DNA of 64,000 nt from Terrimesophilobacter sp964651535 (lineage in GTDB: Bacteria > Actinomycetota > Actinomycetes > Actinomycetales > Microbacteriaceae). Below are positions 1-7,382 of the stretch, in pieces. Position 1 is the stretch's first letter; each line of letters starts with the position of its first letter. The DNA is taken from contig CAZYYE010000001.1 in assembly GCA_964651535.1 (NCBI GenBank), forward strand, positions 558,001-622,000, given 5' to 3'. A program made the translations under genes and the position numbers. A model generated the notes under the pieces. That model did not search any database, was not told where the DNA came from, and was given only the letters and a program-made list of their open reading frames with translations.

Positions 1-2
1 CA

Positions 3-704
3 CTGCGCAAGTACCAGAAATCGTCGGCGCGGGTAAGTCGACCGCTCCCTGAGGAGGTCGCCGGGCGCCGCGGCCGCGACACTCGGTTCCCCGGGGATTC
101 CGCCTTCGACGGAAGACTCGAAGGGGGCGCTCGCACTGCGCGCCGTCTGCGCCGATCGCGTGCGCTCGCCTCTGTCGTGCTGTTGGGTGCGCTGATCGCC
201 GGGGGATTTGGAGTTCAGGCGCTTGTCGTATCCGGGTCATGGGTGTTGTTCGCGGGCTCTCTCGTCGTGGCGGTGGGTTCGTTCGCTCTGTTGGGCCAGG
301 CGGCCGCGGTTTCGCGTGCTCGCGCTGAGTTGCGGCGAGCGGCGCTGGCGAGTCCCGTGGCCACCCCGCTGCACGATCATGCGGATTACGCGGCTCCGCG
401 CCAAAGCAGCTGGAACCCCGTTGCCGTCCCCAGGCCCCTCTACCTGTCACGCAGCGATCGAGGATCGCTCGTGGCCGAGGGATCGCGCGGCGCTCGACTC
501 GAAACCGCACAGCCCGACCACGCAGAACTCCTGAGGGTCGCCGCCGCCGAGGCGGAGCGTACCCTCCGGGCCGCGCAGGCGGCATCCGAGGTGGCCCGAA
601 TTCCGCAGCCGAGCCGATTCGCGCGAATGGGGCTGGTCGATCAGGCAGATGCGGCACCTGCGGACCTCGACGAGATCCTTCGCCGCCGCAGGGCCGTCGG
701 CTGA
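3..704 (+). CDS. C-terminal part of an unrecognised membrane protein (5' end outside window)
   Basis: The frame is open from base 3 to the stop at 702-704, so the gene starts left of the window; the GTG at 177 is only an internal codon. About 233 residues are visible. Residues about 58-77 and 81-101 form two hydrophobic segments, followed by a long Ala/Arg/Glu-rich cytosolic-looking tail ending in RRRRAVG. I do not recognise a family. The visible N-terminal part (about residues 14-42) is encoded by a copy of the dispersed palindromic element (PLPEEV at its start, RLEGG at its end), so part of this protein is repeat-derived. Two more element copies follow the stop codon. The open frame and good codon usage support a real gene; its function is unknown. 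Confidence 0.6.
   Translation: MRKYQKSSARVSRPLPEEVAGRRGRDTRFPGDSAFDGRLEGGARTARRLRRSRALASVVLLGALIAGGFGVQALVVSGSWVLFAGSLVVAVGSFALLGQAAAVSRARAELRRAALASPVATPLHDHADYAAPRQSSWNPVAVPRPLYLSRSDRGSLVAEGSRGARLETAQPDHAELLRVAAAEAERTLRAAQAASEVARIPQPSRFARMGLVDQADAAPADLDEILRRRRAVG
43..128 (+). repeat. Dispersed palindromic element, enlarged copy inside a CDS
   Basis: The left arm CGCTCCCTGAGGAGG starts at 43 and the right arm GACTCGAAGGGGG ends near 127. The interior is about 55 bp, longer than the 12-20 bp of other copies. It is read in frame in the surrounding membrane protein gene. I place it in the family by its arms; the interior is diverged. Confidence 0.55.
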
Positions 705-711
705 TCCCGCC

Positions 712-788
712 CGCTCCCTGAGGAGCCAGCTTTGCTGATCGGATCCCGCCCGCTCCCTGAGGAGCAAGCGTCTGGCGTCTCGAAGGGA
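712..788 (+). repeat. Dispersed palindromic element: half copy followed by full copy
   Basis: A left half (CGCTCCCTGAGGAG plus a CAGC-TTT-GCTG hairpin) at 712-737 lacks the right arm. A second left arm at 751 runs into GTCTCGAAGGGA ending at 788. Both are in the same orientation, just after the stop of the first gene and before tRNA-Ala. This half-then-full arrangement recurs at 46962-47037 and 52393-52486. Confidence 0.8.
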
Positions 789-833
789 ACCGCTCCGATT
801 GCTTCGCGTGATAACGTAGCAACGCAACATTTT

Positions 834-909
834 GGGGCTATGGCGCAGTTGGTAGCGCGCTTCGTTCGCATCGAAGAGGTCAGGAGTTCGAATCTCCTTA
901 GCTCCACCA
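834..909 (+). tRNA. tRNA-Ala(CGC)
   Basis: A complete cloverleaf can be folded. The acceptor GGGGCTA pairs with TAGCTCC (one G-T pair), the D stem is GCGC/GCGC, the anticodon stem CTTCG/CGAAG encloses TTCGCAT with anticodon CGC (reads GCG, alanine), and the T arm is AGGAG-TTCGAAT-CTCCT. The CCA end is encoded (907-909). It stands alone, 129 bases after the preceding gene. Confidence 0.95.
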
Positions 910-938
910 CCGAGTCACTACCTGCAAGGGAGCACGCC

Positions 939-1310
939 ATGGATCCCGGGGCATTCTCGATCAGTTTGACGGTTCGGGATATTCGCGCGTCGAGAGACTT
1001 TTACGAGAAGCTCGGGTTCTCAGTCCTGGGCGGCGACATCGACCAGAACTGGCTCATCCTGAAGAATGGCGAGTGCACGATCGGGTTGTTTCACGGCATG
1101 TTCGAGCGGAACATGCTCACGTTCAACCCGGGCTGGGACGGATCGGCGAACGAGCTCGACTCGTTCACGGATGTCCGCGAGTTGCAGCGGGAACTGAAAC
1201 GAAGCGGCATCGACGTGGGCGACGACATCGAGGAGTCCACGACCGGACCCGCGAGTTTCACCGTCCACGATCCCGACGGCAACCCGATCCTGTTCGATCA
1301 GCACCGCTGA
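939..1310 (+). CDS. VOC-family (glyoxalase/bleomycin-resistance fold) protein
   Basis: A 123-residue single-domain vicinal-oxygen-chelate protein. The N-terminal beta-alpha module SISLTVRDIRASRDFYEKLGF and the C-terminal FTVHDPDGNPILFDQH are typical of the fold, with the Asp-Pro-Asp-Gly-Asn turn near the end. The ATG at 939 is preferred over upstream starts because those would read through the tRNA-Ala gene; AAGGGAG at 926-932 serves as ribosome binding site. Members bind a metal and act as isomerases, dioxygenases or drug-binding proteins; the substrate cannot be told from the sequence. The gene ends 21 bp before the convergent ligase gene. Confidence 0.85.
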   Translation: MDPGAFSISLTVRDIRASRDFYEKLGFSVLGGDIDQNWLILKNGECTIGLFHGMFERNMLTFNPGWDGSANELDSFTDVRELQRELKRSGIDVGDDIEESTTGPASFTVHDPDGNPILFDQHR

Positions 1311-1331
1311 CGGCGCACACGGTGCCGGTAA

Positions 1332-2522
1332 TCAGTTCTCGATGATCGCATCCTTCGGGAGCTTCCGCACGCGAGCCCGGCGCCGCCGGCGCTCCGGGAT
1401 CATCGACCGCATCTCCTCGAGCTTGCCGAAGCACAGCAACCGGTCGCCGGCCTCGAGCACGAGATCCTTTTTCGGGTTCGGGATGACGGTCGTTCCGCGG
1501 TGCACCGTCAGGGTCGTGATGTCGCGCTCCCACAGCCCGGTCTCCCTCATGGTTTTGCCAACGAAGTCCGCGCCCGCGTGCACGAGGAGCTCGGCGACGC
1601 CGTAGCCGGTCGAAACGCTCAGCCGCTGCCGCACATCGATCTCGGGGAATGCGACCTGGTTGCCGATGTGGTCGATGATCGCACCGGCGACATCCAGCCC
1701 CGTCGCCCGTTCGATGCCCTCGAGCCCCGGCGAGGAGTTCACTTCCATGACGAGCGGGCCATCCTTGCCTTCGAGCATGTCGACCCCCGCGACCCGCAGG
1801 CCCATAATCTGGGCCGAGCGCACGGCCGCCTGCTCGAACGCGGGCGTCAATTCGACGGGCTCGACGGATCCGCCCCTGTGCACGTTCGAGCGGAACTCGT
1901 CGCCGACCGCGACGCGCCGCATCGCCGCCACGACGCGGTCTCCGACGACGAGGGCGCGAATGTCCTTCCCCTTGCTTTCCGAGACGAAACGCTGGATGAG
2001 CACGTTCTGCTTTGTCGAGTGCAGAGTTTCGATGATCGCTTCTGCGACCTTGATTTCGGGGGCGAGGATCACGCCGATCCCCTGAGTTCCCTCCAGGAGT
2101 TTGATGACCACGGGGGCCCCGCCCACGCGCTCGATCGCCTCGCGGACGTCCGCGCGGTTGTGCACGAACGTCGTCGCAGGCATCCCGATGTTGTGCCGGG
2201 ACAGGATCTGGGTCGCCCGCAGCTTGTCCCGAGAGTTCGTGATCCCGTTCGCCGTATTTGGTGTGTACACATCCATCTGCTCGAACTGCCGCACGACGGC
2301 CGTGCCGAAGTACGTGATCGAGTTGCCGATGCGCGGCAGAATCGCGTCATAGTCGGAGAGCAGCTTTCCGCGGTACTGCAGGTCAGGTTCGGCGCCGGAG
2401 AGATCGATCGCGAAGCGCAGCGTGTTCAGTACCTTGACGGTGTGGCCGCGCTGGACGGCCGCGGCACGCAGACGCTGCGTCGAATACGCGTGTGGGGCAC
2501 GCGAGAGGATGGCCAGTTTCAT
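1332..2522 (-). CDS. RimK-type ATP-grasp glutamate ligase with C-terminal TrkA-C (RCK_C) domain
   Basis: 396 residues in two parts. Residues 1 to about 300 are a RimK-like ATP-grasp ligase: N-terminal MKLAILSR, TPNTANGITNSRDKLR, a glycine-rich loop (KLLEGTQGIGV) and the metal-binding end VMEVNSSPGLEGIE. RimK enzymes add glutamate to a protein C terminus or make related peptide bonds. Residues about 305-380 (SVSTGYGVAELLV through DRLLCFGKLEEM) look like a TrkA-C/RCK_C domain, usually a ligand-binding module of potassium channels and transporters, so this protein may be ligand-gated. It is divergent, with only 25 bp between starts, from a RimB-like aspartic protease gene, a known partner of rimK. 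The substrate protein is unknown. Confidence 0.85.
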   Translation of the reverse strand: MKLAILSRAPHAYSTQRLRAAAVQRGHTVKVLNTLRFAIDLSGAEPDLQYRGKLLSDYDAILPRIGNSITYFGTAVVRQFEQMDVYTPNTANGITNSRDKLRATQILSRHNIGMPATTFVHNRADVREAIERVGGAPVVIKLLEGTQGIGVILAPEIKVAEAIIETLHSTKQNVLIQRFVSESKGKDIRALVVGDRVVAAMRRVAVGDEFRSNVHRGGSVEPVELTPAFEQAAVRSAQIMGLRVAGVDMLEGKDGPLVMEVNSSPGLEGIERATGLDVAGAIIDHIGNQVAFPEIDVRQRLSVSTGYGVAELLVHAGADFVGKTMRETGLWERDITTLTVHRGTTVIPNPKKDLVLEAGDRLLCFGKLEEMRSMIPERRRRRARVRKLPKDAIIEN

Positions 2523-2547
2523 CGTGTTCGCCTGCCAAGATAGTCGA

Positions 2548-3021
2548 ATGAGTCAAGACCACCATTCAAGCACCATCGTGGGGTGGCGCGAATGGGTGAG
2601 CATGCCCGGCATCGGAATTCCGTGGCTCAAGGCCAAACTCGACACCGGGGCGCGCAGTTCTGCGCTTCACGCCATCAACATCGAAGAAGTCGACGGAGGC
2701 GAGCGGGTGCGGTTCACGGTGCAGCCGTGGCAGCAGTCCGACAGCGACAGCGTGACGGTCGAGCTTCCCGTGCACGACCGAAGAACCGTGAAGAGCTCGT
2801 CCGGACACGAAGAAGTGCGTTACGTCGTACTCCTGGACGTCGAAGTCGCCGGTCGCCGATTGACGGCGGAGACGACTCTGAGCAACCGCGACCAGATGGG
2901 GTTCCGGATGCTGATCGGCCGGGAAGCGCTCAAGCAGGGCTTTCTCGTGAACCCGCGCAAGTCGTTCCAGACCGGGCGCGCGCCAAAGGAGATCCGCCGG
3001 CGCAATCGGGCCCGCGGCTAG
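2548..3021 (+). CDS. ATP-dependent zinc protease / RimB-like retropepsin-fold protein
   Basis: 157 residues starting at ATG 2548. The core LDTGARSSALHA carries the DTGA motif of the retropepsin-like family annotated as ATP-dependent zinc proteases (RimB group), and MGFRMLIGREAL is the conserved strand-helix near the C terminus. Relatives are often encoded beside rimK, and in Pseudomonas RimB trims the glutamate tail made by RimK. The same pairing occurs here in divergent orientation, so I infer a modify/trim couple. The tail (residues 140-157) is strongly basic. The function of this copy is inferred from context and family. Confidence 0.8.
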   Translation: MSQDHHSSTIVGWREWVSMPGIGIPWLKAKLDTGARSSALHAINIEEVDGGERVRFTVQPWQQSDSDSVTVELPVHDRRTVKSSSGHEEVRYVVLLDVEVAGRRLTAETTLSNRDQMGFRMLIGREALKQGFLVNPRKSFQTGRAPKEIRRRNRARG

Positions 3022-3024
3022 GCG

Positions 3025-3978
3025 CTACTTGAGCAGGCGGGACAGCACCCGGTCGGCGAGGGGTTTGCCTCCGGTCTGGCAGGTCGGGCAGTACTGGAAC
3101 GTCGAATCCGTGTAGATCACCTGCCGCACGGTGTCCCCGCACACCGGGCAGGGTTGGCCGGTGCGGCCATGTACCCGAAGCCCCGACTTCTTCTCCCGCT
3201 TCAATTCGGATGCGGCGAGGCCGTCCGCGCGCTCGATGGCCTCGCGAAGCGTGGTCTGCATCGCCGCGAACAGCCGAGCCGCATCAGCCTGGCCCATTGC
3301 GGCTGGCTTGAACGGCGACATCCGCGCGGCGTGCAGGATCTCATCCGAGTACGCATTGCCGATCCCGGCGATCACCGACTGGTCGCGCAGGAGTCCTTTA
3401 ATGTGCTTTCGGCCGCCCGCCTCCAGAATTCCCACAAACTCCTGAATAGTGAAAGCGCCATCGAGGGGGTCGGGGCCAAGGTGTGCGATCCCCGGCACCT
3501 CGAGCGGGGAGCGCACGACGTAGACGGCGAGGCTCTTCTTCGTCCCCGCCTCCGTCACATCGAATCCGGAGCCTTTCGCGATGCTCGAGCCCTCGTGCCC
3601 AGTTCCGTCGTGCCCGGTGCCGTCGTGCCCCGTGCCGTCGTGCCCCGTGCCGTCGTGCCCCGTGCCGTCATCGAGCACAAGGCGTGCTGCGAGCGGCGTT
3701 TTGCCGGGGCGACCGGAGCGTTGCGGCGCGGCATCGCGCCAGCGGATCCATCCTGCCCGAGCCAAATGGATGACCAGGTGCAGGTCGCCGATGGCGAGGT
3801 CGAGATACTTGCCGTGCCGAGTGACGGCGCGGATCGTCTTCCCGGCCAGCGCCGAGGTCGGCGGGTCGAAGGTCTTGAGAGCGGCGAACGCGACGATCTC
3901 GAGCCTCGCGACGGTGCGACCGGTCAGGCGCGAGCCGAGATCCGCCGCGAGGGCGTGAACTTCGGGCAGCTCCGGCAT
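3025..3978 (-). CDS. Fpg/Nei family DNA glycosylase/AP lyase
   Basis: 317 residues. Translation must start at the ATG at 3978 (MPELPEV), not the GTG nine bases upstream, because the N-terminal proline after Met is the catalytic nucleophile. Visible family marks are Pro2 and Glu3, the lysine in RHGKYLDL, GIGNAYSDEILHAA, and a C-terminal zinc finger (CPVC...CPTC) near residues 284-306. It should excise oxidised bases and nick the abasic site. An unusual insert of GTGHD pentapeptide repeats, from a 15-bp tandem repeat, sits near residues 104-129. It is the last gene of the leftward cluster that starts at 6959. Confidence 0.92.
   Translation of the reverse strand: MPELPEVHALAADLGSRLTGRTVARLEIVAFAALKTFDPPTSALAGKTIRAVTRHGKYLDLAIGDLHLVIHLARAGWIRWRDAAPQRSGRPGKTPLAARLVLDDGTGHDGTGHDGTGHDGTGHDGTGHEGSSIAKGSGFDVTEAGTKKSLAVYVVRSPLEVPGIAHLGPDPLDGAFTIQEFVGILEAGGRKHIKGLLRDQSVIAGIGNAYSDEILHAARMSPFKPAAMGQADAARLFAAMQTTLREAIERADGLAASELKREKKSGLRVHGRTGQPCPVCGDTVRQVIYTDSTFQYCPTCQTGGKPLADRVLSRLLK
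3592..3670 (-). repeat. 15-bp in-frame tandem repeat encoding GTGHD units
   Basis: About five copies of a 15-bp unit (plus strand GTGCCGTCGTGCCCC) lie head to tail inside the glycosylase gene, each giving the five residues G-T-G-H-D on the minus strand. The first and last units are diverged (GTGHE on one side). Copy number can change without a frameshift. Confidence 0.9.
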
Positions 3979-3991
3979 CGTGTGCACACCC

Positions 3992-4813
3992 TCACGTGAG
4001 GTGGTCGAAGTCGCCGCGCACCCACGCGATGTAGCGGTCGGCGGAGCGGCGGACGGCCGCGCGCGCGTCCGTTCGGACGGGCTGGCCGAAGTTGCCGTAC
4101 ATGCGGTCGTACTCGAACTCGTTCACGGCGGTGACGACGCGCTCCACGACGGCCGCCGAAAGCGGGATATGGTTCGGATAGCTGCGCAGGAACGTGACCC
4201 ACTTTTCGCTCGGCCCGGGGAAAATCGTGTCGCCGGAGAGCAGGATGCCCTTGCCGTCGGCGCCCGCGAAGTGCAGGACGGCGCTGCCGGGGAAGTGTCC
4301 GCCGACGGTTCGCAGCGTGACCCCGGGGAGCGGCTCGAGGTCGCCCGTCCAGGTGCGGATCACGGCATCCTCCCTCTGCACCCATCCGCGGTCGGCTTCG
4401 GCCACGAGCACGTCGGCGTTGTCGAGGGCGTGCGACCACGACACTTGCGCGCCGAACATGTGCGGATGGCTCGCGACGATCGCGGCGACGCCGCCGAGGC
4501 CCCGAATCCACTCCACCGCCGCGCCATCGAGGAACCCCGGCGGATCCCACAACAGGTTGCCGGCGTCGGTCTGCACGAGGTGGCCGTGCTGGCCGATCCC
4601 GACTTTCGGGTCGGCCCACAGGGCGTGGAGGCCGGGCTCCACTTCGCTGTGTTCGATCCGATGGCCGTCGGCAGCGAGCCCCTCGAGCGTGAGCCATTCC
4701 TGGCCGGCGGGCGGGACGTATTGCCGCTCGTCCTCGCAAACCGCGCAGGTGCCGGGGGCTTCAGCGGTATCGGGGTATTCGACGGCGCAGGCCTTGCAGA
4801 TCCACAGCGGCAT
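3992..4813 (-). CDS. Metallo-beta-lactamase-fold protein with N-terminal rubredoxin-like zinc ribbon
   Basis: 273 residues. Residues 1-26 carry two CxxC pairs (Cys6/Cys9 and Cys23/Cys26) in a rubredoxin-like or zinc ribbon knuckle. The rest follows the metallo-hydrolase fold: LLWDPPGF, ASHPHMFGA, GGHFPGSAVLHF and ILLSGDTIF. The canonical HxHxDH loop is altered to HPHMFG, so the second metal site may be incomplete and hydrolase activity is uncertain. The gene lies 29 bp downstream of the CcdA-like gene and 13 bp upstream of the glycosylase gene on the same strand, next to thiol-redox genes, consistent with a redox role. Exact function unknown. Confidence 0.75.
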   Translation of the reverse strand: MPLWICKACAVEYPDTAEAPGTCAVCEDERQYVPPAGQEWLTLEGLAADGHRIEHSEVEPGLHALWADPKVGIGQHGHLVQTDAGNLLWDPPGFLDGAAVEWIRGLGGVAAIVASHPHMFGAQVSWSHALDNADVLVAEADRGWVQREDAVIRTWTGDLEPLPGVTLRTVGGHFPGSAVLHFAGADGKGILLSGDTIFPGPSEKWVTFLRSYPNHIPLSAAVVERVVTAVNEFEYDRMYGNFGQPVRTDARAAVRRSADRYIAWVRGDFDHLT

Positions 4814-4842
4814 CCGCTCAGAATATCAACGGGCCGAATCCG

Positions 4843-5592
4843 CTAGCCAGTAATCGATTGCTCGAACTCGGCGATCGGGTCGTACCAGCCCGACTCGAGC
4901 ACGAACGCCTGGAACTGCTTGTCGAGGCCGAAAATCACGGCGAGGCCGACGAGGATCAACAGGATGCCGATCGTGCGGCGCAACCAGCCGGACGGGTTCG
5001 TGAGCCAGCCGAGTTTGCGCGCGAACGCCTGCCCGAGCAGGCCGACCGTCATGAGCGTCACCGCGAGGCCGAGTGCGTACACGACGATGTAGAGCAGCCC
5101 TTCGGCGAACGAAACCGGCAGTACCGCGGCAAGAATGAGCGCATACGTGGGAGAGCAACTGCTGAACGTGGGACCGAGCGCTGCCCCGAGCAGGATGTCG
5201 CCTCCGATGCCTCCGCGTCGGTACGAGCGATCCATTGCGCGATTCGCCCTGTTCTGCAGTCCGGTCGCGGTCATGACGCGCTCCCACAATTGCGGGAACA
5301 GCATCGTGAGGCCGAACAGGAACACAATGCCGCCGGCACTGAGCTGCCACACGAATTGCGGCACTCCGAGCAGGGCTGTCGTCGCCTTGAGCAGAAGCGT
5401 GAACAGGATGACGGAGCCGGCGAGGCTCAGCGCGATCACGAGAGGGCGCAGCCACTGACGGTCCGGGCGAGAGCCATCCGCCTCCGTTCTCACGATCGAC
5501 CCGCCGACGATCACCGGCAGCAGCGGGAGCACGCACGGTGCCGCCACCGTGAGGATTCCGGCGACGAACGACAGCAGGAGCAAGGTAAGCAC
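4843..5592 (-). CDS. CcdA/DsbD-type thiol-disulfide transmembrane electron carrier
   Basis: 249 residues with about six membrane segments. The two family cysteines are visible: Cys20 in APCVLPLLP and Cys146 in FSSCSPTYA, each beside a proline-rich membrane kink. Proteins of this family carry electrons from cytoplasmic thioredoxin across the membrane to extracytoplasmic thioredoxin-like proteins for cytochrome c maturation or protein repair. The start is GTG at 5592, 12 bp after the stop of the membrane-anchored thioredoxin gene, its likely partner. No cytochrome c synthesis genes lie nearby, so the electron acceptor is inferred to be that thioredoxin. Confidence 0.88.
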   Translation of the reverse strand: MLTLLLLSFVAGILTVAAPCVLPLLPVIVGGSIVRTEADGSRPDRQWLRPLVIALSLAGSVILFTLLLKATTALLGVPQFVWQLSAGGIVFLFGLTMLFPQLWERVMTATGLQNRANRAMDRSYRRGGIGGDILLGAALGPTFSSCSPTYALILAAVLPVSFAEGLLYIVVYALGLAVTLMTVGLLGQAFARKLGWLTNPSGWLRRTIGILLILVGLAVIFGLDKQFQAFVLESGWYDPIAEFEQSITG

Positions 5593-5604
5593 CGGGCACT
5601 CCGC

Positions 5605-6096
5605 CTAGGTGAGGGTGTCGAGGACGAGGTTCAGACTGAGGTCCCCTCCGTATGGCACGAACTTCGCAATCTCGTTGCCCGACGAATCCACCTTCACGAA
5701 CGTGGTCTGGATCGTCACTGCGTACTTTTGGCGCAAATCCTGATTGCTGTCGTAATCGACCTTGATGACGGTCACGCCATCCGGAATCCCCTGGTCGAGG
5801 ATTTCGGATTCGATCTGGCGGCACGACGGGCACCACGAGGCGTGGAAGAACAAGAGCGTGACGCCTTGCGCGGAAGAGATCGCCGTGGGCGAGTACTCGA
5901 CGTATTCGCCAGAGCGCGCGCCGGGCTGGGCGCTTCCGCCGCCGGGTGCGGAACTGTGCGACGGTCCGCTCACAGAACTGCCGCCCGTGGCGGTTTCGGC
6001 GAGTGGGCGGGTGACCGCGTACCCCACAACGGCCGCGATGATGAGGATCGCAAGCGCGAGCAGAATGATCAGCGTCCGTCGATTCATGTCCGACAT
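5605..6096 (-). CDS. Membrane-anchored thioredoxin-like protein
   Basis: 163 residues. One N-terminal membrane anchor (about residues 8-28) is followed by a Ser/Gly-rich linker and a thioredoxin fold with active site Trp88-Cys-Pro-Ser-Cys92 and the later cis-proline segment TIQTTFVKVD (Thr in place of the usual Pro). The orientation puts the thioredoxin domain outside the cytoplasm. The neighbouring ccdA-like gene would supply reducing power. A second Met at residue 4 is a possible alternative start. The missing cis-proline deserves checking, but the WCPSC site is intact. Confidence 0.85.
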   Translation of the reverse strand: MSDMNRRTLIILLALAILIIAAVVGYAVTRPLAETATGGSSVSGPSHSSAPGGGSAQPGARSGEYVEYSPTAISSAQGVTLLFFHASWCPSCRQIESEILDQGIPDGVTVIKVDYDSNQDLRQKYAVTIQTTFVKVDSSGNEIAKFVPYGGDLSLNLVLDTLT

Positions 6097-6147
6097 CTTT
6101 GCAGGGCAGTATGGAGTTTGCTGTGAATCGGTGCCGGAGAAAATCGG

Positions 6148-6357
6148 CTACACGGTTTGCCCGACGAGGAAGTGCCAGCCCAGCCACCACCAGAACAGCA
6201 GGATGCCGACCCGCGCCGAACGGGTCGCCATCACGTGGTCGATCATGGAAGTCAGCGATGTCAGTTTCTCGGGCTCGCGGCGGGCGAGAGCCTCCAGGAG
6301 GACAATCAGTACGAGGCACGCCACGAAGCCGACGATCGTGATGAGGCGCATGGTCAT
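6148..6357 (-). CDS. Small membrane protein, DUF6186-like
   Basis: 69 residues with an N-terminal hydrophobic segment (LITIVGFVACLVLIVLLEAL), a charged middle and a second hydrophobic end (ILLFWWWLGWHFLVG). It resembles small actinobacterial proteins I recall as DUF6186; no function is known. The ATG at 6357 overlaps the stop of the upstream gene in an ATGA arrangement, a strong sign of translational coupling and the reason for choosing this start over a longer frame reading through the upstream gene. Confidence 0.7.
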   Translation of the reverse strand: MTMRLITIVGFVACLVLIVLLEALARREPEKLTSLTSMIDHVMATRSARVGILLFWWWLGWHFLVGQTV

Positions 6358-6959
6358 GGCGTTTGACCCCCGTGGGCGCGGCGGAGGAACCAGATCCCGG
6401 AGGCAAGCCACAGCGCCGTGAACGTGATCCGCCCCGGGGTGGTTGCGACGAACGGGTCGAGCAGAAGCGAAATGCTCGGATGCTCGAACATGGCCTCGGG
6501 CGACGCCAGGCCGAGCAGGTACGAGGAAACTTCGATGAGGCAGCCGAGCACCCCGACAGCGGTGAACAGCACGAGGGCCTTCCGGAGCGCTCGGGACTTC
6601 TCGGCTTGCTCTCCACCCGATTCCCATGCGACAGCAAGCACGCACACGCCGATCGCGCTCACGATGAGACCTTCGACGATGCCGTGGCGTGGAGCGAGGA
6701 CGAGCAGCGAGCCAAGCACGACCGCGAGCCCGACGAGGGTCGTGAGCCGCGGGAGACGCATTGCCGGGAGCCTCATGCGCACCCAGCCGAGAGCATGCGC
6801 GACCAACAACACGGTGATCGCGAGAAAGAACAGGCCATCGATCGGGGCGCCGCGGAATACATGAAACAGTGCCGTGATGAAGACCACAACGGTCCATGGT
6901 TCGACGACCTGCCGAAGTACTGTGCGCTGGGGCGATGCCGAATTCGGGTGCTCGGACAT
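6354..6959 (-). CDS. Multi-pass membrane protein of unknown function
   Basis: 201 residues with about five hydrophobic stretches (for example VVVFITALFHVF, GLFFLAITVLLVAHAL, TLVGLAVVLGSLLVLA and ALVLFTAVGVLGCLIEV). No catalytic motif is recognised. It is the first gene of a leftward cluster leading into the small DUF6186-like, thioredoxin and CcdA-like genes, and is translationally coupled to the small gene by an ATGA overlap. The start at ATG 6959 is 69 bp from the divergent gene at 7029. Confidence 0.65.
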   Translation of the reverse strand: MSEHPNSASPQRTVLRQVVEPWTVVVFITALFHVFRGAPIDGLFFLAITVLLVAHALGWVRMRLPAMRLPRLTTLVGLAVVLGSLLVLAPRHGIVEGLIVSAIGVCVLAVAWESGGEQAEKSRALRKALVLFTAVGVLGCLIEVSSYLLGLASPEAMFEHPSISLLLDPFVATTPGRITFTALWLASGIWFLRRAHGGQTP

Positions 6960-7028
6960 GATTTCAGGTTACGCCGACCGCGACGTGTCCGTTCGCGTGG
7001 CCCCAACGGATCGCGCATAATCGGAAGG

Positions 7029-7382
7029 GTGACGGACGAAGCGGACGCCGAGAGCCCCCTGACGGTGCTGAGCCGTGAAATCGAACTTCTCGCGACCTCC
7101 GCGCTCGCCCGCCCGGACACGACGGACGAGCTGTTCGACCGCGCCGCGGTGCTGCGGGACAACGCCATGGGCATCATCTACGACGGCGACGGGTCGAGCG
7201 ACGAGGAGCGCATCGGACGGTTGCTTGCCCTCGTTCCCGCACTCCTCACCGTCGTCGACGAAGCGCGCGACACGATCGGCCGACTGCGGGAGCTTGCCGG
7301 AGAGCAGGATCCGCACAAGGCGATCAGCCCCTATGACGCTGCCGGCCGCCCTGCGCCGCCGCGGCCCGACTGGAGCCGCTAG
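7029..7382 (+). CDS. Hypothetical cytosolic helical protein
   Basis: 117 residues from GTG 7029. Mostly acidic and helical (SREIELLATSALARPDTTDELFDRAAVLRDNA, GRLLALVPALLTVVDEARDTIGRLREL), with a proline-rich end. No domain is recognised. GGAAGGG lies directly against the start, too close for a normal ribosome site, so the mRNA may be leaderless or the start may differ. Its TAG stop and the TAG of the convergent lipoprotein gene share the tetramer CTAG (7379-7382). Confidence 0.6.
   Translation: MTDEADAESPLTVLSREIELLATSALARPDTTDELFDRAAVLRDNAMGIIYDGDGSSDEERIGRLLALVPALLTVVDEARDTIGRLRELAGEQDPHKAISPYDAAGRPAPPRPDWSR

Noticed and set aside
3592..3670. Tandem repeat as CRISPR-like array
   Set aside because: Units are contiguous 15-mers with no spacers and encode an in-frame peptide repeat.
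7379..7382. Shared CTAG between convergent stops (also at 14752-14755) as a regulatory motif
   Set aside because: Two TAG stops on opposite strands overlap naturally as CTAG; this follows from gene packing and needs no other explanation.
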